A stretch of DNA of 64,000 bases from an uncultured Alistipes sp. (GTDB lineage: Bacteria > Bacteroidota > Bacteroidia > Bacteroidales > Rikenellaceae): contig CAAGGL010000024.1 of NCBI GenBank assembly GCA_900769405.1, positions 62,001-126,000 of the forward strand. The letters run 5' to 3'. The translations under genes and the position numbers were made by a program. Each line of letters starts with the position of its first letter. The stretch's first letter is position 1. The notes under the pieces are model-generated. The model saw nothing but the letters and a program-made list of their open reading frames with translations, did not search any database and was not told the origin of the DNA. Below are positions 1 to 7,428 of this stretch, in pieces.

Positions 1-66
1 TTCAGGTGCAGTTCTGTTCGTTACGGTCGTTTGCTACGACAATTGGGTCGCGGCTACGAATCCTAT

Positions 67-651
67 TTACTCGGTTTTAGCAGCAGCTTTCTCGGCAGCG
101 TACTTCTCGTTCACGATCTTCAACAGATCCTTGGTGATATCGAGAGCGTTAGCACCATCGAGCAGAGCGGTCGAGTTGATGATCAGCTTGTACTTACCGT
201 CCTTGTTGATCTCAGCGATAGCCTCAGCAACGAGAGCGCTGATACGGTTGTTCAGCACGAAGTTCTCCTCGTCGAGTACTGCGGCCTCTTTCTGCATCGA
301 CTGCTGGTAGTTCTGGATACGCTTGTTGAGGTTCTCCTCGGTCTCGGCAGCCTTGATGCTGGTGATCAGACCCTTCTGATACTTCTCCTGCAACTGAGCG
401 GCCTCATACTGGAAGCCCTGCTCCTTCTTAGCCCACGACTGCTGAGCAGTTTCGAGTTTCTTTTGCAGAGCGACGCCCTCGGTCTGGTAGATGTCCGACA
501 TAATCAGGAGCGAGTCAGCCTTTACGAAAGCGATATCCGAGCTGGTGATAGCGGTCTGCTCGGCAGCACCCTCAGCGGGTTTAGCAGCGTTGTTGGTGCA
601 ACCCACAGCGAAGAGAGCTGCTACAACGGCTGCGAAAAGTGTTTTTTTCAT
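67..651 (-). CDS. Skp/OmpH-like periplasmic chaperone lipoprotein
   Basis: A 194-residue protein with a lipoprotein signal peptide (lipobox AVGC, Cys at about residue 18) and an Ala-rich linker. A long charged helical region with heptad character follows (about residues 60-150), then a short C-terminal segment. Length, signal and coiled-coil core fit the OmpH/Skp family of periplasmic chaperones, which hold unfolded outer-membrane proteins. Family members are usually soluble; the lipobox here suggests membrane anchoring. It is transcribed divergently from ruvA, and its own -7 box lies at 696-703. The family call rests on overall pattern, with no catalytic residues to check. Confidence 0.75.
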   Translation of the reverse strand: MKKTLFAAVVAALFAVGCTNNAAKPAEGAAEQTAITSSDIAFVKADSLLIMSDIYQTEGVALQKKLETAQQSWAKKEQGFQYEAAQLQEKYQKGLITSIKAAETEENLNKRIQNYQQSMQKEAAVLDEENFVLNNRISALVAEAIAEINKDGKYKLIINSTALLDGANALDITKDLLKIVNEKYAAEKAAAKTE

Positions 652-695
652 ACGAATTTTGTTATTTTTAGTTGTTAATTTTCGTTAATGAACTA

Positions 696-703
696 CAAAG
701 ATA
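696..703 (-). promoter_or_regulatory. -7 promoter element of the OmpH-like gene
   Basis: Read on the minus strand this is TATCTTTG, an exact match to the Bacteroidota -7 consensus TAnnTTTG. It lies about 45 bases upstream of the start at 651 and is nearly back to back with the ruvA promoter. Confidence 0.6.
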
Positions 704-714
704 CAAAAAAAATG

Positions 715-722
715 TAAATTTG
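715..722 (+). promoter_or_regulatory. -7 promoter element of ruvA
   Basis: TAAATTTG matches TAnnTTTG and lies 29 bases before the ruvA start at 752. It sits 11 bases from the opposing -7 element of the OmpH-like gene, so the two polymerase footprints must overlap. Confidence 0.6.
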
Positions 723-751
723 TATTCTCTAACGGAAAATTTGTAAATATT

Positions 752-1345
752 ATGTACGAATATATTAAGGGTGAGATTGCTGAGCTGTCGCCTGCGCGCG
801 TTGTGATTGAGGCTGCGGGCGTTGGCTACGACATCAACATCTCGCTCCAAACCTACTCCGAGATCGAAAAGCTGACCGAGGCGAAGATCTACGTCCATTA
901 TATCGTTCGCGAGGACGCTCAACTGCTCTATGGTTTTGCGTCGAAGTTCGAGCGCGAACTATTTCGTCATCTGTTGAGTGTTTCGGGCGTGGGTGGCAAT
1001 ACGGCACGAATGATTCTCTCGACCTACTCGCCCGACGAGTTGCGCAATATCATCGCAACGGGCAACGCCACACTGCTCAAAAACGTGAAGGGTCTGGGTC
1101 TGAAAACGGCGCAGAAAATCATCGTCGAGTTGAGTGGCAAGGTGATCTCCGTGACTCCCTACGAAGAGCGACAGCTGCTCGACAAGGTGCAGGGTGGCAA
1201 CGAGATCTACGACGAGGCTCTGGCAGCATTGACGATGCTCGGCTTCACTCGCACGGCGTCGGACAAAGCGCTCAAAGCGGTGCTCAAACAGAACCCCTCG
1301 TGCTCGGTCGAGGACGCTGTCCGTCTGTCGCTTAAACAGTTGTGA
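752..1345 (+). CDS. ruvA: Holliday junction branch migration protein RuvA
   Basis: RuvA tetramers bind four-way Holliday junctions and load the RuvB motor for branch migration in recombinational repair. The 197 residues match the usual family length. The N-terminal OB-fold opens with the typical MYEYIKG start. Two helix-hairpin-helix motifs follow (around VSGVGGNTA, residues 78-86, and VKGLGLKTAQ, residues 112-121). The C-terminal RuvB-contacting domain (about 150-197) carries the EALAALTMLGF helix. It stands alone; ruvB is not in the window. A hairpin at 1382-1403 ends the unit. Confidence 0.96.
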   Translation: MYEYIKGEIAELSPARVVIEAAGVGYDINISLQTYSEIEKLTEAKIYVHYIVREDAQLLYGFASKFERELFRHLLSVSGVGGNTARMILSTYSPDELRNIIATGNATLLKNVKGLGLKTAQKIIVELSGKVISVTPYEERQLLDKVQGGNEIYDEALAALTMLGFTRTASDKALKAVLKQNPSCSVEDAVRLSLKQL

Positions 1346-1350
1346 TTCAA

Positions 1351-1378
1351 TTCACAATTCATAATTCACGATTCACAA
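1351..1378. repeat. Four tandem heptamers TTCACAA
   Basis: Immediately after the ruvA stop there are four head-to-tail 7-mers: TTCACAA, TTCATAA, TTCACGA, TTCACAA, preceded by a partial TTCAA. They fill the space between the stop codon and the terminator and do not code for anything. Confidence 0.8.
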
Positions 1379-1381
1379 TTT

Positions 1382-1403
1382 AGGCCGCCCCGAGGGACGG
1401 CCT
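1382..1403 (+). terminator. Terminator after ruvA
   Basis: AGGCCG pairs with CGGCCT around a short partly paired loop and is followed by TTGTTATTTTT. It lies between convergent genes and could also serve the minus-strand gene ending at 1413. Confidence 0.6.
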
Positions 1404-1412
1404 TTGTTATTT

Positions 1413-2519
1413 TTAGTGTTTCTTGAATTTCTTGGCATAAGGACTAAATGTGTCCATTAGTCTTTGCGCGGAATCTATAAAGAATTCAAAGATCTTATCT
1501 CTATCGTTAGGATTTAGATAAGATAAGTTTTCGCGATCATCGCGTATTCGACAAGAGTCTTTATCTGGTAATAATTGCCATTCTAATTGATCGGCATACT
1601 TGGAGTGAATCTCATCTTGATGATCTTGCAAATAATTAAAGATAGCTTTATTTGTGTCTTTATTCCCTGTTGAGATATACACCTCTGTACGAATACTTGC
1701 TTGGCAGATAACCATATTTATGCTAACGCCTCCAAATCCTTTAATTGTTTTGCTGAGCCAATTATCTCCATTTGGAGTTGAGTTACAATATAAGCCATTA
1801 CAATTTTTATTGTACTCGATAAATTGCGTCCAAAAACTCATTCTATTGTTACGGCGTATACGCTTTGCGTCTGAACTCTGTGCTTCCGATTGGTTCTTAG
1901 CAGCAACCTTGATAGTGTACTCGTCAGCCTCTTTAATTGGGATAATTTGGTCAAATTCCAATAGTACTTGATCATTATATTTGAAGGGTGTAACCTTAAA
2001 ACATTTGATCCGCATATTGAAATTGAGCAACCACATTACTGACGATGTTACCTCTTTGCGGAAATTGGCTGCAACAAGAAATATTCGCTGACTATTGCCG
2101 ACGTTAATTTCGATATCGGAAATGTCTTGCCCACCAAAAAATTCCGAAAGCGATTCTTCGGCTGATTCAGCCGTGCCGAGATATTTTTGATAAATCTCAA
2201 TAATATCCTGCTTAGTCAAACTCGAACAATAAGAGGCATATTTAATCGCCTGCCAAGTTACATCGCGTCCCGAATCATCGAGTTTATTCTCGATGATTAC
2301 CAAATTGCCAAACTTGTCCAACGCAAGAAGATCAAGACGCTCGCGCGTATCGGAAAAACCATCGAACTCTTTTTGAATTATCAATAACTCCTCACCAAGC
2401 GAAGATGGCTCTTTCGCAATCCACTCTTGCAGATTATTGCGCTCGTCAAAACCGAGAGACCTGAAATCACACTTCTCGATTTTGGTTAGGCTGTTATCTT
2501 GGCTGTTTATGATATACAT
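1413..2519 (-). CDS. PD-(D/E)XK nuclease-like protein with DUF4268 domain
   Basis: A 368-residue soluble protein. The N-terminal half looks like a PD-(D/E)XK nuclease fold: Asp63 in RLDLLALD, then Glu77-Asn-Lys79 in IIENK, then a Gln90 helix (QAIKYASY). This is the layout of NucS/DUF91-type and similar solitary nuclease domains. The C-terminal part (about 225-365, starting near RMSFWTQFIEY) resembles DUF4268. Its substrate is unknown; a DNA-processing or defence role is inference only. The gene is clearly more AT-rich than ruvA and the thioesterase beside it, and its codons differ, which suggests acquisition. It begins 14 bases after the thioesterase stop, so it may be co-transcribed. No methyltransferase or toxin partner is present. 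Confidence 0.7.
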   Translation of the reverse strand: MYIINSQDNSLTKIEKCDFRSLGFDERNNLQEWIAKEPSSLGEELLIIQKEFDGFSDTRERLDLLALDKFGNLVIIENKLDDSGRDVTWQAIKYASYCSSLTKQDIIEIYQKYLGTAESAEESLSEFFGGQDISDIEINVGNSQRIFLVAANFRKEVTSSVMWLLNFNMRIKCFKVTPFKYNDQVLLEFDQIIPIKEADEYTIKVAAKNQSEAQSSDAKRIRRNNRMSFWTQFIEYNKNCNGLYCNSTPNGDNWLSKTIKGFGGVSINMVICQASIRTEVYISTGNKDTNKAIFNYLQDHQDEIHSKYADQLEWQLLPDKDSCRIRDDRENLSYLNPNDRDKIFEFFIDSAQRLMDTFSPYAKKFKKH

Positions 2520-2533
2520 CGTTTATGTATTTT

Positions 2534-2908
2534 TTACTTCTTCAACTTTGCGAGGAATTTCTCGCGGCCGACGATGTAGCGCACGTGGTCGCCCTCGCCG
2601 ATCAGGCCTTCGCTATCGTGAGCTTCGACGCGGTAGGTCAGTTTGCGACCCTCGACCGCAACGAGTGTAGCGGTTGCGACGACCGTATCGCCCACAGCGG
2701 TCGGTTTGAGGTGCGATGCATTCATCAGCGAGCCGACGGTGGTCTGATCCTCGGGCAGTGCGGGAGCCACGGCGAGCATTGCGGCGTTCTCCATCAGTGC
2801 GATCATTGCGGGTGTAGCCAGCACGGGCAGGTCGCCCGAGCCCATAACGGCAGCAGTCAGTTGTTCGGTTACGACGATTGTCGAGGTCGATTTAGCTCCG
2901 ATTTCCAT
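2534..2908 (-). CDS. Hotdog-fold acyl-CoA thioesterase family protein
   Basis: A 124-residue protein resembling the single-domain hotdog thioesterases related to fluoroacetyl-CoA thioesterase. It has an N-terminal strand, a long helix with the conserved ATPAMIALMENAA stretch (about 32-44), and a T-V-G-S motif (residues 57-60) followed by the PTAVGDTV turn. These proteins hydrolyse small acyl-CoA thioesters; the physiological substrate cannot be told. It is divergently transcribed from the DUF4294 gene through face-to-face promoters (2948-2963). Confidence 0.8.
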   Translation of the reverse strand: MEIGAKSTSTIVVTEQLTAAVMGSGDLPVLATPAMIALMENAAMLAVAPALPEDQTTVGSLMNASHLKPTAVGDTVVATATLVAVEGRKLTYRVEAHDSEGLIGEGDHVRYIVGREKFLAKLKK

Positions 2909-2947
2909 AAATATTGGTACGTTTAATTATGTTGTCAAAATTATGTT

Positions 2948-2955
2948 TATCTTTG
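2948..2955 (+). promoter_or_regulatory. -7 promoter element of the DUF4294 gene
   Basis: TATCTTTG, an exact TAnnTTTG match, 18 bases before the ATG at 2974. It abuts the opposing minus-strand element at 2956-2963. Confidence 0.6.
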
Positions 2956-2963
2956 CAAAGGTA
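2956..2963 (-). promoter_or_regulatory. -7 promoter element of the thioesterase gene
   Basis: TACCTTTG on the minus strand, directly abutting the plus-strand -7 box. The pair forms TATCTTTG|CAAAGGTA, so only one polymerase can occupy the site at a time. Confidence 0.6.
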
Positions 2964-2973
2964 ACACATAATT

Positions 2974-3558
2974 ATGAAAAAGTCAATCGCCATATTCATT
3001 TTGCTGCTGACGCTTTCGCTGCCGACGCTGGCGCAGCCGCAGCAACCTCGTGCTCGCGGTTATACCCGCGCGTGGGTCGAGGTCGAGCAGGGCGATTCGG
3101 TGCAGAATATCGCGGTGTTGCCGATCTACGTTTTCCGTCGCCCGGCCGATTTGCGCAAGTATCAGCGTATGGTGATCGCGGTGAAGAAGACCTATCCGAT
3201 TGCAAAATATGCTCGCCAGCGTATGGCCGAGATGGAGGAGAAACTGCTGACGCTGCCCACGCGCAAGGCGCAGAAGGCCTACACGAAGCAGATCGAGCAG
3301 GAGATCAAGGAGGAGTACACGCCCGTATTGAAGAAGATGACGCGCTCGCAGGGTGCGGTGCTTTTGAAGTTGATTGCCCGCGAAACGGAGTACTCGTCGT
3401 ATGAGATTGTGCGCGAGTTTCGCGGCAGTTTTACGGCGGGTTTTTGGCAGGGTGTAGCTAAGATTTTCGGTGCGAACCTCAAAACGGAGTACGACCGCGA
3501 GGACGAGGATCGAATGTTGGAGCAGATCGTAACTCTCTACGAGGCAGGCTTGCTGTAA
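2974..3558 (+). CDS. DUF4294 family secreted protein
   Basis: A 194-residue protein with a Sec signal peptide (about residues 1-20, ending near LAQ). The mature part carries the pattern of DUF4294: VLPIYVFRRPADLRKYQRM, a basic helix with AKYARQRM, and a conserved C-terminal NLKTEYD motif. The family is confined to Bacteroidota and has no known function; periplasmic or envelope location follows from the signal peptide. It is a single gene followed by module A. Confidence 0.8.
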   Translation: MKKSIAIFILLLTLSLPTLAQPQQPRARGYTRAWVEVEQGDSVQNIAVLPIYVFRRPADLRKYQRMVIAVKKTYPIAKYARQRMAEMEEKLLTLPTRKAQKAYTKQIEQEIKEEYTPVLKKMTRSQGAVLLKLIARETEYSSYEIVREFRGSFTAGFWQGVAKIFGANLKTEYDREDEDRMLEQIVTLYEAGLL

Positions 3559-3593
3559 TTATTTTCATTGTCAATCATTTTTTGTCAATTTCT

Positions 3594-3623
3594 TTTGGAT
3601 TTTGATTTTTTTTTGTAATTTTG
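3594..3623 (+). promoter_or_regulatory. Promoter of lipoprotein/barrel module A
   Basis: A -33 TTTG (3594-3597) and a -7 TAATTTTG (3616-3623) are separated by 18 bases, the normal Bacteroidota spacing. The start codon is at 3654. Confidence 0.65.
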
Positions 3624-3653
3624 AGGTGAATAATCTTTTTAATATCTCAAATT

Positions 3654-5345
3654 ATGAAAAAGCTATTAGCAGTTCTGGCAATCAGCATTTTCATTTGCGG
3701 TTGTCAAAAGGATCTCACTGAATGCGTAGACCCTCAAATCTCACGTGAAACTCCTGTAAATCTTACAAAGGAGGGAATTCTAAAATTTGAATCTCAATCT
3801 GCATTTGACCAATGTATGAACGAGATTATTCAAAATCCTACTAACGGAATCGCGATTGTCGATAGATATGTTGGCAAGAGCGATGGTACGCGCTCAAATC
3901 CTAACAGAATCTTCAATTCAATTGCTCGCATTCGTGCTGATCGAGAAACACGAGTGTTGCCAGCAGTTGGTAATCCTATCGAGTTATACGATGACAATAT
4001 TGTCCCTGAAATGACAGAGGAGGAGTTTAGGGACTATATCATTGACGAACTTCTTGTAGATGAACAATTATCGTATGTCCTTGATAGCGATTTGCGAATT
4101 GTTGTAGCTGATACCGTTTATCAGATCACAACCGATGGCGTCTTTATTATGTCGTATGATAATATCGAGTTGATGGAGGAAGTCATCGAAACCTATCATA
4201 CTGATGTGGTTTCGAATAGTAATTTCGATTTTTTAACCTATGTTGGCGAAGGCCGTTATCAGTATCGCGATGTTCAAATAATTCCTAATCCTGATAATGA
4301 GTTTGAAGTAGTTGAGCCTACTGATCCATTCAATCCGATTTTGCCATTAGATCCCACAGATCCCGAAGATCCGACCGATCCAGAAGAGCCTATTGGTGAT
4401 GGAGAAGAAGAGGAGGGTGATTCCGATGAATACCAAGATCAATTCGGAGCATATTATGCCGAATGTGAAAATATCAAAGAGTATGTTATGCGTGCACCAA
4501 CGATCAATGCAGAAGAAGACCAATATCCTTATCCATATCCGCTTGATGATATTCCGACAGAGACAGAAAAAGATACAGGTGCGGGTCTCCACTATTTTAA
4601 CGATAACGTTCGTATTAAAGCAAGGTTCTATACTTTCAATGTGGGATTTTACTCAACGCTTGGCTTTGATGTAAAATTGCAAAGACGAAAAAGTTTCTTA
4701 GGTATGGATTTTTGGGTACGCACACAATCACAAGGTATTGATATTATCATCGAAAGATTGGATATTGACTTAAAATGCGTGACAGTAGGATCAGTAACTC
4801 CATATGGCGCTATGAATTATAAAGAAATCTCAGGCTCGTTGAATGGTGTTACTGGTAAATATATAGTAAGGCATCTAAGAAATAAGATAATTTCGATCAG
4901 CCCGACGAAAGAAAATCGTGATATGATTGCAGGAACTATTGGTTCTTTTGATGAAATGCCAATAAATCAAATTCTGTATAATGCACCTGCTACTGATGTA
5001 TATAATTTGATGCACGATTTGACAGGTTATACGATTGGTGCTCCATATAATACGTTGGTAAAAGACTATGATGTTCGAACTGCAATGGTTTGTTGGAGTG
5101 GTAGCAATGTCGTACATAATTATACGACTGGCGTTCTATTTTATCCTAATACCGAGAGCAATAAAATCCCCAAAAAGGTTGGTGTCAAATTGTTTGATGA
5201 TTTAGCAGAGCACGCTGCGCAAGGATGGACTATGGATATAAATAGAACGTTGGATGAAACAATTCGATATGCCGATATAACAGGCGTAGTAGAGTATGGT
5301 GGAGAAAAAAGAGCGTGTCGTTTCGAAATTAAGGAGATTAATTAA
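3654..5345 (+). CDS. Module A lipoprotein, unknown family
   Basis: A 563-residue lipoprotein: signal peptide with lipobox ICGC (Cys17) followed by QKDLT. I recognise no named domain. It shares an architecture with the lipoprotein at 13823-15415: CxxDLT after the lipid Cys, a conserved VADTVYQI segment (residues 151-158), PNPDNEF at 211-217 (PNPDPEF at the same residues in the relative), an acidic Pro/Asp linker (about 218-260, repeated D-P-T/E), and a C-terminal domain. That domain holds an R/K-rich strand pair (about 310-340: KARFYTF, VKLQRRK) and an aromatic turn (DFWVR). The acidic residues near Cys resemble Bacteroidota surface-export signals, so surface display is possible. AT-rich relative to its neighbours. 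The barrel gene follows after 12 bases. Confidence 0.75.
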   Translation: MKKLLAVLAISIFICGCQKDLTECVDPQISRETPVNLTKEGILKFESQSAFDQCMNEIIQNPTNGIAIVDRYVGKSDGTRSNPNRIFNSIARIRADRETRVLPAVGNPIELYDDNIVPEMTEEEFRDYIIDELLVDEQLSYVLDSDLRIVVADTVYQITTDGVFIMSYDNIELMEEVIETYHTDVVSNSNFDFLTYVGEGRYQYRDVQIIPNPDNEFEVVEPTDPFNPILPLDPTDPEDPTDPEEPIGDGEEEEGDSDEYQDQFGAYYAECENIKEYVMRAPTINAEEDQYPYPYPLDDIPTETEKDTGAGLHYFNDNVRIKARFYTFNVGFYSTLGFDVKLQRRKSFLGMDFWVRTQSQGIDIIIERLDIDLKCVTVGSVTPYGAMNYKEISGSLNGVTGKYIVRHLRNKIISISPTKENRDMIAGTIGSFDEMPINQILYNAPATDVYNLMHDLTGYTIGAPYNTLVKDYDVRTAMVCWSGSNVVHNYTTGVLFYPNTESNKIPKKVGVKLFDDLAEHAAQGWTMDINRTLDETIRYADITGVVEYGGEKRACRFEIKEIN

Positions 5346-5357
5346 AATAGAAATATT

Positions 5358-5894
5358 ATGAAAAAAATAGTTTGTTTATTAGTCGCGATTGTTATTTGCA
5401 GTTCTGCTTTGGCACAAGATAATAATATTCAAGACCGTAAATTCTCGTTTTCAATCGGTTATCGTGCGGGATTTGCAACTGCACCATCAATTTCAAGTTA
5501 TTGGGAGGACAAAAAGATAATGTTTGTCGAATCATTCCATCATTTTGTTTCTCTTGATTTCAACTATGCAATTTCGCCCAAATGGGAGATAGGTTTGGCT
5601 ACGGGTATGAATAATACAAGATTGCCAGCGTGGAGTATTCCTCTCTATGCCAATGCGCAATTTTTCTTCAATGATCGTACGCGCGGTTGGTTTAATTATG
5701 CCGACGTTGGTACAAATATGAATCTTCATGGCGGATTCAATGTGGGTGCGCTTGCGGGTTTTGGTGGTGGCTATCGTTTGTATATCGCCGATAAATTCAA
5801 AATGGATTTCTCGCTTGGATATGTGTATAATTATACCACGAATAATAGCGCGAGTCAAAACGCCATTCAGTTGGGTGTAGCGTTGGTGTTCTAA
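5358..5894 (+). CDS. Module A small outer-membrane beta-barrel protein
   Basis: A 178-residue protein with a Sec signal peptide (ending SALAQ) and alternating amphipathic strands ending in Phe (LGVALVF). This is the typical C-terminus of a small 8-stranded outer-membrane barrel. It is clearly related to the barrel at 12611-13195: both have LDFNYAI[S/T]P[K/R]W followed by a GL.TG turn, an FxND..R.W..YA.[V/A]G.N block and GGGYR..IA..FK.D. Its gene begins 12 bases after the lipoprotein stop, so the two are surely co-transcribed. Function unknown; a structural or receptor role with the lipoprotein is inference. Confidence 0.8.
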   Translation: MKKIVCLLVAIVICSSALAQDNNIQDRKFSFSIGYRAGFATAPSISSYWEDKKIMFVESFHHFVSLDFNYAISPKWEIGLATGMNNTRLPAWSIPLYANAQFFFNDRTRGWFNYADVGTNMNLHGGFNVGALAGFGGGYRLYIADKFKMDFSLGYVYNYTTNNSASQNAIQLGVALVF

Positions 5895-5915
5895 CCTCCA
5901 TATAACAAAAACAGC

Positions 5916-5945
5916 GAAGGGCTGACCCGCGTGGGTTAGCCCTTC
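5916..5945. terminator. Bidirectional terminator hairpin
   Basis: A 13-bp stem (one G-T pair) GAAGGGCTGACCC / GGGTTAGCCCTTC with loop GCGT. It lies between convergent genes; the stop codon of the minus-strand gene (5936-5938) is inside the hairpin. Confidence 0.7.
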
Positions 5946-6193
5946 TTCATACGTGCATATATCGAATGTGCTATTGAGTAGATCTGGCGAACAACGGCAT
6001 ATAAGCCCAATACCGACTCGGTGCGCGAGGCCACATACCCAAGAATATGGGTCGGCGAGAAACGTGCGACCAGCTGTTGTCGGCGGCGATCGAGTTGAGT
6101 GCGACATTCTGCGGCACTCTGTTCGATTTCGCGGCGGCGACGACGCAGTTCAGTCATCGAACTGATCTGCGCAAGCTCCTGCTCATCAATCAT
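5936..6193 (-). CDS. Small charged protein, unknown
   Basis: An 85-residue protein if started at 6193 (an ATG at 6202 would give 88). The first half is a charged helical segment rich in Arg/Glu/Gln (residues about 10-45); the second is a moderately hydrophobic Tyr-rich helix ending RMKKG. I do not recognise the family. The start overlaps the end of the upstream holin-like gene by 8 bases, typical of translational coupling, so it belongs to the YtxH/holin-X operon. The role is probably membrane-associated, by context only. Confidence 0.6.
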   Translation of the reverse strand: MIDEQELAQISSMTELRRRRREIEQSAAECRTQLDRRRQQLVARFSPTHILGYVASRTESVLGLYAVVRQIYSIAHSIYARMKKG

Positions 6194-6572
6194 TTTGCGC
6201 ATCGTTGTTTTGTTCGTTGTCGGTCGCAAAGAACATCTGTGCAAACCGACGTACCAACGTGTCGGTGATCATCTGTTCGCGTAAACGGTAGGCCACAATG
6301 CCAACGATGGCGAACACAATGGCGGCGATTATCATTGCCCATTCGAGAGATCCGATCGCCTGAGCGATCAATAGCGTTATGGCGCCCAAAAAGAACATCA
6401 AAGCCAACATCGCTGCACCTATGGCGAGCAATACGCCGAAACCATAACTGAGCGTCAACGAGAGTAGCTCGATAGCCGTGAGTTTGGTGGCGGCAAGTTG
6501 CAGTTGGAGGAACTCCGTTACCTGCTCGACCAGAGGCTGGTCGTTCGCTTTTTCGTGCTTTTCGGCAGCCAT
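6186..6572 (-). CDS. Holin-X-like (phage holin superfamily) membrane protein
   Basis: I take the start at 6572 (MAAEKHEKAND), just after the preceding stop, giving 128 residues. Two hydrophobic segments (about 43-72 and 75-98 from this start) are flanked by a helical N-terminus with LVEQVTEFLQLQL and a charged tail. This is the pattern of the Actinobacterial Holin-X / phage-holin 3_6 family, found in many non-phage chromosomes with YtxH-like genes. Despite the name there is no lysis context; an inner-membrane or stress-related role is the usual guess. Middle gene of a three-gene operon. Confidence 0.7.
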   Translation of the reverse strand: MAAEKHEKANDQPLVEQVTEFLQLQLAATKLTAIELLSLTLSYGFGVLLAIGAAMLALMFFLGAITLLIAQAIGSLEWAMIIAAIVFAIVGIVAYRLREQMITDTLVRRFAQMFFATDNEQNNDAQND

Positions 6573-6582
6573 CTCCGATCGA

Positions 6583-6804
6583 CTATTGCACGTTGTTTTT
6601 GTGTTCGTGGCAGTGCGAACGGAGAACATCCATCTCCTTGTCGATCATATCCTTAATCGACTCGCGCAGATCTGCACCGCACTTGGGCGAAACCATCAAA
6701 GCCGTCGCTGCACCGGCCAGCGCGCCGCCCAGAAAAACTAACATACAAGTACCTACATTTTTCATAATTGTAAACTGTTTTTTGTTTTGAGATTCGTTGG
6801 TCAT
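6583..6804 (-). CDS. YtxH domain protein
   Basis: A small membrane protein: one hydrophobic segment rich in Gly and Ala (LVFLGGALAGAATALMV) followed by the SPKCGADLRESIKDMID stretch. In YtxH proteins the corresponding pattern is LF-APxSGxELR. I place the start at the in-frame ATG at 6804 (MTNESQ, 73 residues); 6765 (MKNVGT) and 6825 are alternatives. YtxH proteins are small, often stress-induced, and their mechanism is not established. First gene of the three-gene minus-strand operon. Confidence 0.7.
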   Translation of the reverse strand: MTNESQNKKQFTIMKNVGTCMLVFLGGALAGAATALMVSPKCGADLRESIKDMIDKEMDVLRSHCHEHKNNVQ

Positions 6805-6853
6805 AGCTTGCAAATTTGACGCCACGATTGCCCTCGCGCCACGAAATTTTTGC

Positions 6854-6861
6854 TACATTTG
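6854..6861 (+). promoter_or_regulatory. -7 element directly at the SLOG gene start
   Basis: TACATTTG ends only four bases before the ATG at 6866. Transcription from it would begin at or next to the start codon, implying a leaderless or nearly leaderless mRNA. Confidence 0.5.
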
Positions 6862-6865
6862 CGAT

Positions 6866-7375
6866 ATGAAACAGACTCGGGATAATAGTGTGGCATTTAC
6901 GGGACACCGCGCGATGAAATTCGCGGCGGGCGACTCGGCGGAGGCTCTGCGCGAGCGACTCGATTCGACGCTGCGCGAGCTGTATGCTCGTGGTGCGCGC
7001 ACGTTTTATAGCGGTATGGCCGAGGGTTTCGATCTGCTGGCGGCGCGCGCGGTGCTCGATCTTCGACGCGAATATTCAGATATTCAACTTATTGCGGCGG
7101 TGCCGTTTCGTGCTCAGGCGGCGGGATTTTCGGCTGTTGTGCGCCGCGACTACGAGCAGATTTTAGCGGCGGCAAATAGGGTAGATGTGTTGCAGGAGGA
7201 GTATTCGCGCGACTGCTTTTTGCGCCGTGACGACTATATGGTCGAGCGCGCGGCGATGGTCGTGGCGTGGTTTGATGGGCGCGCGGGCGGCACAGCTTAT
7301 ACGGTCGGCCGTGCGCGGTCGCTCGGCTGCGAGGTGATCAACCTCTACCGCGACGGTCAGATGGAGCTATTCTAA
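6866..7375 (+). CDS. DUF1273/YpsA-like SLOG-domain protein
   Basis: 169 residues from the ATG at 6866 (MKQTRDNS); the longer reading frame before it is poor. The order FTGHR (near the N-terminus), TFYSGMAEGFDLLAARAVL and a later GGTAYTVGRA loop matches the Rossmann-like SLOG superfamily, DUF1273 branch, whose members are predicted to bind nucleotides or nucleotide-derived ligands. Function in the cell is unknown. It is a single gene, convergent with era, with a likely leaderless promoter. Confidence 0.8.
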   Translation: MKQTRDNSVAFTGHRAMKFAAGDSAEALRERLDSTLRELYARGARTFYSGMAEGFDLLAARAVLDLRREYSDIQLIAAVPFRAQAAGFSAVVRRDYEQILAAANRVDVLQEEYSRDCFLRRDDYMVERAAMVVAWFDGRAGGTAYTVGRARSLGCEVINLYRDGQMELF

Positions 7376-7381
7376 CACAAC

Positions 7382-7407
7382 AAACCCCACCTCGAAAGGC
7401 GGGGTTT
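7382..7407. terminator. Bidirectional terminator, SLOG gene / era
   Basis: AAACCCC-ACC / GG-CGGGGTTT around TCGAAA, with one mismatch, lying between convergent genes. Confidence 0.65.
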
Positions 7408-7428
7408 GCTATTGTTATATCGCTCGCG

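Noticed and set aside
1..66. Possible gene fragment at the left edge
   Set aside because: No start, domain or promoter can be seen in 66 bases; one minus-strand frame is open but ends in TGA after about 20 codons and looks random.
6186..6572. Holin-like gene as a sign of prophage
   Set aside because: No phage structural, integrase or lysis genes nearby; the family is common in chromosomes with YtxH genes.
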